NCBI GenBank assembly: GCA_017524665.1
Contig: JAFXVF010000016.1
Span: 1 to 64,000, forward strand
Reading direction: 5' to 3'
DNA length: 64,000 bases
Origin: Clostridia bacterium
Lineage (GTDB): Bacteria > Bacillota > Clostridia > TANB77 > CAG-508
In this document: piece by piece, positions 59,451 to 64,000 of the stretch
Position numbering within the stretch: the stretch's first letter is position 1
Layout of the letters: each line of letters opens with the position of its first letter
Notes under the pieces: generated by a model
Seen by the model: the letters and a program-made list of their open reading frames with translations, nothing else
Databases searched by the model: none
Told to the model about the DNA's origin: nothing
Position numbers and translations under genes: made by a program

Positions 59451-59470
59451 TATGGACAAAATGATATAAT
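59442..59470 (+). promoter_or_regulatory. Consensus promoter of GC-rich LRV cassette
   Basis: TTGACA (59442-59447), 17 bases, TATAAT (59465-59470), starting inside the end of cca. Confidence 0.88.
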
Positions 59471-59488
59471 GTATAAATCCTATCCTAT

Positions 59489-59510
59489 GAGCGGGAGTAA
59501 CAATAGCTCA
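59489..59510 (+). promoter_or_regulatory. Conserved 5' UTR element, copy 1
   Basis: GAGCGGGAGTAAC then AATAGCTCA. The same 22-base element with one mismatch lies at 63720. GAGC and GCTC can pair as a small stem. Confidence 0.65.
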
Positions 59511-59550
59511 AACGCAGATCTTTTCTAATGACTATTAGGGAGGAATGAAC

Positions 59551-59937
59551 ATGAAAGTGACAGTGGAGATTCTGCGGTTCAGCACTGAAGTGCAAAGCGA
59601 GATTGCAAGCAAGATGGAAAGTGTGGAAGAACTGAAGAGACTGGCTGCGGTCGCTGATGAGAAGGTCCTGTACGGGATTATCCGCAACGAAAATGCAACT
59701 GCAGACATCTTGGACGTCATTGCCAGGAGAGACTTTGTTATGACGCAGGGTCTCGTCGCTACTGATGAAAGGACATCGGTTGAGACACTGGAGATGCTGG
59801 CCGAAAGCAAGAACCCCAACCTCCGGCTTGTGATGGCGTGTTCCAAGATGACCCCCGAGCACATCCTCAGGAAGTTCCTTGAAGATGAGGATTATGCGGT
59901 TCGTGAGGTCGCACGTATCACTCTGAACGACAGATAA
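59551..59937 (+). CDS. GC-rich leucine-rich-repeat-variant (LRV) protein, uses CGG as Arg
   Basis: 128 aa from ATG 59551 (GGGAGG 7 bases upstream; the ATG at 59545 is too close). Repeats of about 24 residues such as ELKRLAAVADEKVLYGIIRN and TLEMLAESKNPNLRLVMACS fit the LRV / HEAT-like fold: helical repeats for protein binding. Base composition is far above its neighbours. Two in-frame CGG codons (59575, 59824) are read without a shift; a +1 shift at the first would end the frame within about 20 codons. The second gene at 63789 is a paralogue. Confidence 0.75.
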   Translation: MKVTVEILRFSTEVQSEIASKMESVEELKRLAAVADEKVLYGIIRNENATADILDVIARRDFVMTQGLVATDERTSVETLEMLAESKNPNLRLVMACSKMTPEHILRKFLEDEDYAVREVARITLNDR

Positions 59938-59944
59938 CTGCCAC

Positions 59945-59980
59945 GGGTGCTCCAATACAAGCGGAGTGCCCACTTTTTTT
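59945..59980 (+). terminator. Terminator of the LRV cassette
   Basis: GGGTGCTCC/GGAGTGCCC stem (two G-T pairs) then TTTTTTT. Confidence 0.88.
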
Positions 59981-60043
59981 GTCTATTTATATTGAAAATA
60001 TTATTGTTTTATGCTATTATAACCGCGAGAAGGAAGTGGGACT

Positions 60044-60799
60044 ATGAAAGCCTTTGTAACAGGAGCGTCTTCTGGCATGGGAAGAGATATGGCAAGATAT
60101 TTAAGCAGTAAAGGATATGACCTAATACTTGTTGGCAGAAACAACCAGAAGCTTCTAGAATTAAAAAGTGAGTTAAAAACTGATTCAAGAATATTGAATG
60201 CAGATTTAAGCAAAGTTGAAAATGTAATGGAACTATATAAACAGATAGAAGATGAAGATATAGACATTGCAATTAACGATGCTGGATTTGGAGTATTTGG
60301 AGAGTTTTGGGAAACTGATTTAGAAAAAGAACTAAACCTAATTGGAACAAACATTACGGCACTGCACATTTTAACCAAATTATTCTTAGAAAAAATGAGA
60401 AAAAAGAATGCAGGATATATTTTAAATGTATCATCAATGGCATCTTTTACACCTGGACCATTGATGGCAACATATTATGCATCAAAAGCATATGTAACGT
60501 ATCTATCAAGAGCAATTTCAAAGGAACTGGAAAAAGCAGATTCAAAAATTGTTGTATCAACGTTATGCCCAGGGCCTGTGGCTACAAATTTTAATAATGT
60601 TGCAGGAGTGAATTTTAGCATGAAGCCAATGACTAGTGAATATGTAGCTAAATATGCTATAGATAATTTGCTAAAGGGAAAAAGGACGATAATTCCTGGC
60701 AAAAAGAATAAATTCTTGCATTTCTTAAGCAAGCTTGCACCAAGCAATTTAGCAATGAATGCAGTGTACAAAAATCAAACTAAAAAAATTGTAAAATAA
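60044..60799 (+). CDS. Short-chain dehydrogenase/reductase
   Basis: 251 aa. Rossmann motif GASSGMGRDMARYL (residues 7-20), INDAGFG, SSMAS and the catalytic YYASKAYVTYLS. NADP preference is suggested by GRNNQK after beta-2. Resembles the DltE/YqjQ branch. Substrate unknown. GAAGG precedes the ATG. A strong hairpin follows, shared with the convergent M14 gene. Confidence 0.88.
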   Translation: MKAFVTGASSGMGRDMARYLSSKGYDLILVGRNNQKLLELKSELKTDSRILNADLSKVENVMELYKQIEDEDIDIAINDAGFGVFGEFWETDLEKELNLIGTNITALHILTKLFLEKMRKKNAGYILNVSSMASFTPGPLMATYYASKAYVTYLSRAISKELEKADSKIVVSTLCPGPVATNFNNVAGVNFSMKPMTSEYVAKYAIDNLLKGKRTIIPGKKNKFLHFLSKLAPSNLAMNAVYKNQTKKIVK

Positions 60800-60805
60800 A
60801 AATAG

Positions 60806-60842
60806 GCTGAATCAAAATAATGAACTTTTGATTCAGCTTTTG
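60806..60842. terminator. Bidirectional terminator
   Basis: GCTGAATCAAAA/TTTTGATTCAGC 12-bp stem then TTTTGTTTT. It overlaps the last codons of the M14 gene. Confidence 0.88.
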
Positions 60843-61772
60843 TTTTGGGATTCAACTAGACCAAGAACTAAAATTCCAAGGTTATTATTATATATTTCAT
60901 TAAATTGATTTATTGGAAGCGGGTTTTTACCAAAACCTGCTTCTATTGTATATCCGGGACGATTATAATTTAATATAAACCAATCTTTATAGCCAGCAAA
61001 ACTTGCATTAAAAGGAACGTCAGCTACAGAATAACCACTAACATTTGAAAATTTTTTTGCAATTTCTAACCCTCGTGGTGGATTAATATTTTGGTAATTC
61101 CAATATATTTCTTTACCTTGTGTATGATATGCAATTATTAGACTAAAATTATGTTGCAAAGTAAAATTATATAAAGCAAGTGACTCAGGTTCGATAAGAG
61201 GGCTAAAGCCCACAAAATCACGAGGCGCAGGGCCGATAAAGCCTCGACTATATTTTATTTCTTTTGCTTTATTCCAACCGAGCCGGAAATTGTAAATTTA
61301 AATCTACACCATTTATATTTGCTTTCCAACCATCTGGGAAAGAAATGCTAGGATACGATTCAGAAATTTTTTTTGCATTATTAAATATTCTACCACTATT
61401 AATTACTCCAGTTACTAAATCTACACCATCAGGGTTTACCATTGGCGCTAAGTATAATGTTACATTGTCAAATAAATCTTTCGCATTATATTCATATATG
61501 TTTAAATTATTTGCAACTGCAAAACAGTATTCCATAGCGAATTTCATCAAAATTGGACTGGTTATCCATTCATTAGCATGAATTGCAGCATTGTAAAAAA
61601 CTTCTTTTGGACCATTACCAATTTTAATCACTGTCAAATCTTTACCAAGAACACTTTTGCCAATAGACACAACTTTTATAAAAGGATATAGCTCCTGTAT
61701 AGCCTCTATATCCATTTGCATCATATTATATGTATAATTTGGATTAACAAATAATGTTCCCAACAAAATCAC
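60833..61772 (-). CDS. M14-family peptidase (gamma-D-glutamyl-diamino acid type), +1 frameshift at CGG
   Basis: 312 aa after one skipped base. Zinc ligands HANE (first frame) and LIIAYHTQG (second frame); catalytic Glu in YTIEAGFGKNP. The zero frame ends at 61269 after DLNLQFPARLE; the shift gives DLNLQFPAGWNKAKEIKYSRGF, where PAGW is a family-conserved motif, followed by GPAPRDFVGFSPLIEPES. With normal decoding the enzyme loses its third ligand and catalytic Glu. Likely cuts peptidoglycan stem peptides during spore or wall turnover. Start uncertain: GTG 61772 or a TTG a few codons in, both near AGGTG. Confidence 0.88.
61277..61280 (-). other. +1 frameshift site CGGT (M14 peptidase)
   Basis: In-frame CGG after GCT. 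Skipping C gives GGT (Gly, about residue 165) in the conserved PAGW motif. Confidence 0.9.
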
Positions 61773-61852
61773 CTATAATAGTATATGCAAGAAAAATGCA
61801 AATGTCTTTTGCTGCTTTTCCAAAATCACAATAAAATTATTATTAAAACAAT

Positions 61853-61881
61853 TGATTGGCAGATAAAATTGTGATAAAATA
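61853..61881 (+). promoter_or_regulatory. Promoter of the toxin-antitoxin pair
   Basis: TTGATT, 17-base spacer, TAAAAT, about 30 bases before the antitoxin ATG. Confidence 0.55.
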
Positions 61882-61912
61882 TTGATAAAATTTACAAGGA
61901 GTGATGTGAATT

Positions 61913-62200
61913 ATGATTAATATTAGGCCTGTATCAGACTTGAGAAACAAATATCCTGAAATAGAGGATTTAGTTTTAAGGGAAAATGAAGCAGTATATT
62001 TAACAAAAAATGGATATGGTTCGATGGTAGTAATGAGTATAGAAAAATATTCAAAATTGATGAGTGATTTAGAATACGAAGAGTATATTGAAAATGCTCT
62101 AGATGAAGCAGATAAAGAAGCAGAAGATCCAAATACCAGATTTTATTCTCATGAAGAATTTAAACAAATGGCAAGGAGGGCCTTCAATGGCAAAGAATAA
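61913..62200 (+). CDS. Phd/YefM-family antitoxin
   Basis: 95 aa. N-terminal Phd/YefM DNA-binding fold (RPVSDLRNKYPEIEDLV, then GYGSMVVMSIEKY), with a Glu/Asp-rich C-terminal half that should wrap and block the toxin. AAGGAG precedes the ATG. Overlaps the toxin start by 14 bases, as is normal for such operons. Confidence 0.9.
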   Translation: MINIRPVSDLRNKYPEIEDLVLRENEAVYLTKNGYGSMVVMSIEKYSKLMSDLEYEEYIENALDEADKEAEDPNTRFYSHEEFKQMARRAFNGKE

Positions 62201-62498
62201 AACAACAATAAAGTATACAGCTACATTTATTAATCAGTTTAACAACATTATAAAATATTTTATAAATAAACTACAGAATAGAATAGCAGCTGAAAACCTT
62301 TATAATGAAGTAATTAAAGAGATAGAGAAAAGAAGCAAAAATCCTGAAAGCTTTGAAAAATATAAATCTAATAGAAAAAGGAAAAATACATATTATAGAA
62401 TTTATGTGAAAAATTACACGATTTTTTATGTAGTAAAAAACAATACTATGGAAATAAGAAGAATTTTATACTCAAGAAGAAACTTTAGAAACATTTGA
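62187..62498 (+). CDS. RelE/ParE-superfamily toxin
   Basis: 103 aa from ATG 62187, fixed by AAGGAGGG upstream within the antitoxin gene; a longer in-frame opening at 62103 is ignored. Fold pattern: IKYTATFINQFNNIIKYF helix pair, then a basic core (KSNRKRKNTYYRIYVKNYTIFY) and MEIRRILYSRRNF, typical of RelE-like mRNA interferases or gyrase inhibitors. Very basic, as expected of a toxin. Host target not predictable. Confidence 0.88.
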   Translation: MAKNKTTIKYTATFINQFNNIIKYFINKLQNRIAAENLYNEVIKEIEKRSKNPESFEKYKSNRKRKNTYYRIYVKNYTIFYVVKNNTMEIRRILYSRRNFRNI

Positions 62499-62649
62499 TA
62501 CATTGATTTATCGAAAACGTATATTAATGAAAAAATATCTATAACAAAATATAATTTTGAAGTGCAAAAAGATTAGGATAGAATTATAATTTGAAAATGT
62601 ATATACTTTATGCTAAAATAAAAATAGAATTTTATAGGGGGGTATTATT

Positions 62650-62892
62650 ATGGAAAAGAATGAATATGATTCTTGGGAATATTGGGAGGAAGAATTTAGA
62701 GGTATGTCTCCAGAACAAATAGAGGAATATTGGAAAAATGAAATGGAAAGTGCGCAAGATGCCGGAGATGGAATTTTAATGGATATTGCTGATGGTATGA
62801 CACCAGGATTTAGAGCTGGATTGGTAAAAGAAAGATATGAAAAATATAAAAAAGCAAAAGCACAACACGACGATGCAGAAATGGAAAGATAA
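62650..62892 (+). CDS. Hypothetical acidic protein, 80 aa
   Basis: MEKNEYDSWEYWEEEFRGM at the start, rich in Glu, Asp, Trp and Tyr, with a basic C-terminus (KERYEKYKKAKAQ). No membrane segment. AGGGGGG precedes the ATG. Located between the toxin-antitoxin pair and tRNA-Ser, a spot often filled by mobile DNA. Not recognised. Confidence 0.6.
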   Translation: MEKNEYDSWEYWEEEFRGMSPEQIEEYWKNEMESAQDAGDGILMDIADGMTPGFRAGLVKERYEKYKKAKAQHDDAEMER

Positions 62893-62937
62893 TTTTTAAA
62901 TAATTATAGAATCCTGCATTTGCCAGGATTCTTTTAT

Positions 62938-63030
62938 GGAGTGGTATCGAAGTGGTCGTAACGAGCCACATTGGAAATGTGGTTGTCTGCGAAAGTGGGC
63001 ACGTGGGTTCGAATCCCACCCACTCCGCCA
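62938..63030 (+). tRNA. tRNA-Ser (GGA)
   Basis: 93 nt with a long variable arm. GGAGTGG pairs with CCACTCC, loop TTGGAAA, T-loop TTCGAAT, encoded CCA. Confidence 0.96.
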
Positions 63031-63146
63031 TATTAAAAAGCTTGGAAGAAATACCAAGCTTTTTTTAAGTATATATGGTAAAATAAATCTTGATTTATAA
63101 AATGTTTTTTGATAAACTATAACCAGAATTAAAAAAGGAGGATGTT

Positions 63147-63638
63147 ATGAAGAAAAAGTTATTATTTTTAGGAATTATTTCAGTTGCATTAGTTATTTTG
63201 TTAGCAGGATGCGGTGCTGAGGTTGAGAATCCAACAATCAGTGAAAGCGTAACAGCAGATATAGACGCAACAGAAGAGGAAATAGAGCAAAAGGCATATA
63301 GCCAAGTAACACCAACATCAGATGAAGGAAAAGAAGCAATTCAAGATTTAGAATTATATTCTGACAGTACAAAAATTGTTTTTGCTAATGGCCAAACCAA
63401 AATGGTTTTCACATATAATGGAGACGAAATTACAGGGTATATGGTTTATATAGACTATGAAAATGCAACAACAGCAGCATATGCTTTAACATTAATTGAT
63501 GGCGAAGATGATTCAATTGAAAAAGCATATGTTAGTGGAAACTATTTAGTAATAGAATACGCAAAAAGTGAATATGAAAATTTAACTGTTGATGATGTAA
63601 GACGAGCTTACTCATACTTAAAAGAAGCAACAAAATAA
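63147..63638 (+). CDS. Putative lipoprotein, 163 aa
   Basis: Type II signal peptide: MKKKLLFLGIISVALVILLAGCGAE with the lipobox LAGC, Cys at about residue 22. The mature part is acidic (ADIDATEEEIEQ), then a beta-rich segment (KMVFTYNGDEITGYMVYIDYE) without recognised family. AAGGAGG precedes the ATG. Expected on the outer face of the membrane. Confidence 0.85.
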   Translation: MKKKLLFLGIISVALVILLAGCGAEVENPTISESVTADIDATEEEIEQKAYSQVTPTSDEGKEAIQDLELYSDSTKIVFANGQTKMVFTYNGDEITGYMVYIDYENATTAAYALTLIDGEDDSIEKAYVSGNYLVIEYAKSEYENLTVDDVRRAYSYLKEATK

Positions 63639-63672
63639 CTTAGGGAATAAACATAGCAAGCATCTATCCTAT

Positions 63673-63701
63673 TTGACATAAAATGGGATAGATGCTATAA
63701 T
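63673..63701 (+). promoter_or_regulatory. Consensus promoter of second LRV cassette
   Basis: TTGACA (63673-63678), 17 bases, TATAAT (63696-63701). Confidence 0.88.
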
Positions 63702-63719
63702 TTTGTTATTCTATCCCTC

Positions 63720-63741
63720 GAGCGGGAGTAATAATAGCTCA
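63720..63741 (+). promoter_or_regulatory. Conserved 5' UTR element, copy 2
   Basis: GAGCGGGAGTAAT then AATAGCTCA, one mismatch to the copy at 59489, at the same distance from its promoter. Confidence 0.65.
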
Positions 63742-63788
63742 CTCTTGTATGTGAACCCAACGACTGTGACTACAAAGGAGGGAATCGC

Positions 63789-64000
63789 ATGCCTTTATCA
63801 TCTGAGCCATACATTGTGAGAATGATGTATTCTGCTCACTCTAAGGATCCTGATGAGCTTGCGGAGCTTGCTGAAGACACTGATGAATACGTGCGGATTA
63901 ATGTGGCAAACAATCCGTACACTTCACCGGCGACTCTGGCAAAACTCTCTGCCGATACGGCATGGTATGTTCGTGTGACGGTAGCGGTGAACAAAAGGAC
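63789..64000 (+). CDS. GC-rich LRV protein, partial at window end
   Basis: At least 70 aa, cut by the window edge. ATG 63789 after GGAGGG. Repeats ELAELAEDTDEYVRINVANNP and TLAKLSADTAWYVRVTVAVN are clear LRV repeats. Uses an in-frame CGG (63894) as part of YVRIN, where Arg is the repeat consensus. Same promoter, leader element and base composition as the cassette at 59551, thus a paralogue from the same source. Confidence 0.75.
   Translation, partial: MPLSSEPYIVRMMYSAHSKDPDELAELAEDTDEYVRINVANNPYTSPATLAKLSADTAWYVRVTVAVNKR

Noticed and set aside
59485-59973. Long minus-strand open frame across the LRV gene
   Set aside because: It is a shadow of the GC-rich plus-strand gene, which has the promoter, RBS, repeats and terminator.
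1559-61280. Frameshifts as random sequencing or assembly errors
   Set aside because: Random indels would not fall only on in-frame CGG, always as an extra C before a Gly codon and never in a homopolymer. Out-of-frame CGG triplets show no indels, which also argues against a motif-specific base-calling fault. Raw reads would still settle it.
1559-61280. CGGN decoded as Arg with the fourth base skipped
   Set aside because: Possible for rsmI, where Arg or Lys occurs in the family, but the sites in spmA, spmB, ylmH and the M14 peptidase fall on conserved glycines, and in htrA an Arg would sit in a membrane helix.
1559-61280. Simple reassignment of CGG to Trp or Gln, as known from other bacteria
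   Set aside because: A reassigned triplet would keep the frame. Here the frame changes at every native in-frame CGG.

Overview
The window looks like a chromosomal piece of an endospore-forming, low-GC Firmicute of the class Clostridia. It carries spoIIR, spmA and spmB, a GerMN protein, abrB and murA, a fused 2-hydroxyacyl-CoA dehydratase activase, VanW and vWA surface proteins, and a pilin-like protein with a Clostridia-type N-terminus. Arginine is written almost only as AGA, with some AGG, CGT, CGC and CGA. An uncultured gut lineage is likely, but that is inference.

The main observation concerns the codon CGG. I checked every CGG in the sense strand of each gene. In the AT-rich (native) genes an in-frame CGG occurs at exactly 12 places, and at all 12 the rest of a well-known protein family continues only if one base is skipped, so that CGGN is passed as one four-base step and the next codon is GGN (Gly). 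The sites are in 11 genes: pilin-like protein, trmN, rsmI, spmA (twice), spmB, walJ, ylmH, tex, a 7TM histidine kinase, htrA and an M14 peptidase. No other broken gene was found, and CGG in the other two phases causes no shift. CGG thus behaves as an unassigned codon that triggers +1 frameshifting, or as a quadruplet Gly codon. The only genes using CGG as an ordinary in-frame codon are three GC-rich, monocistronic cassettes (49312-49545, 59551-59937, 63789-end), which look foreign.

Layout. 1-7.4 kb: SanA-like protein, pilin-like surface protein, activase, secreted nuclease. 7.4-14.5 kb: GerMN protein, trmN-rsmI, abrB, spmAB, walJ-murA, spoIIR. 14.6-19 kb: UDP-sugar pyrophosphorylase and phosphoglucomutase (nucleotide-sugar supply), then tRNA-Lys, tRNA-Glu and a tRNA-Thr interrupted by a group I intron, followed by an HNH endonuclease gene. 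19-24.3 kb: carbohydrate-binding protein, two HTH regulators, VanW protein, prs, tRNA-Lys. 24.5-33.4 kb: CaCA-type transporter, ylmH, ABC-F, tex, HD-GYP regulator, and cysS behind a leader peptide with three Cys codons (an attenuator). 33.5-39.9 kb: two tandem vWA proteins, asnS, radical SAM protein, maf. 39.9-49.2 kb: a two-module NRPS ending in a reductase domain, in one operon with a 7TM histidine kinase. 49.3-59.5 kb: GC-rich cassette 1, YgjP-like metallopeptidase, htrA behind a hairpin that hides its ribosome binding site, superoxide reductase, heterodimeric ABC exporter, acyl-CoA synthetase, TetR, CCA-adding enzyme. 59.5-64 kb: GC-rich leucine-rich-repeat-variant cassette, SDR, M14 peptidase, Phd/RelE-type toxin-antitoxin pair, tRNA-Ser, lipoprotein, and the start of a second LRV cassette.

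Many genes are closed by clear intrinsic terminators and several have near-consensus TTGACA-17-TATAAT promoters. No CRISPR array, IS element or complete prophage was seen.
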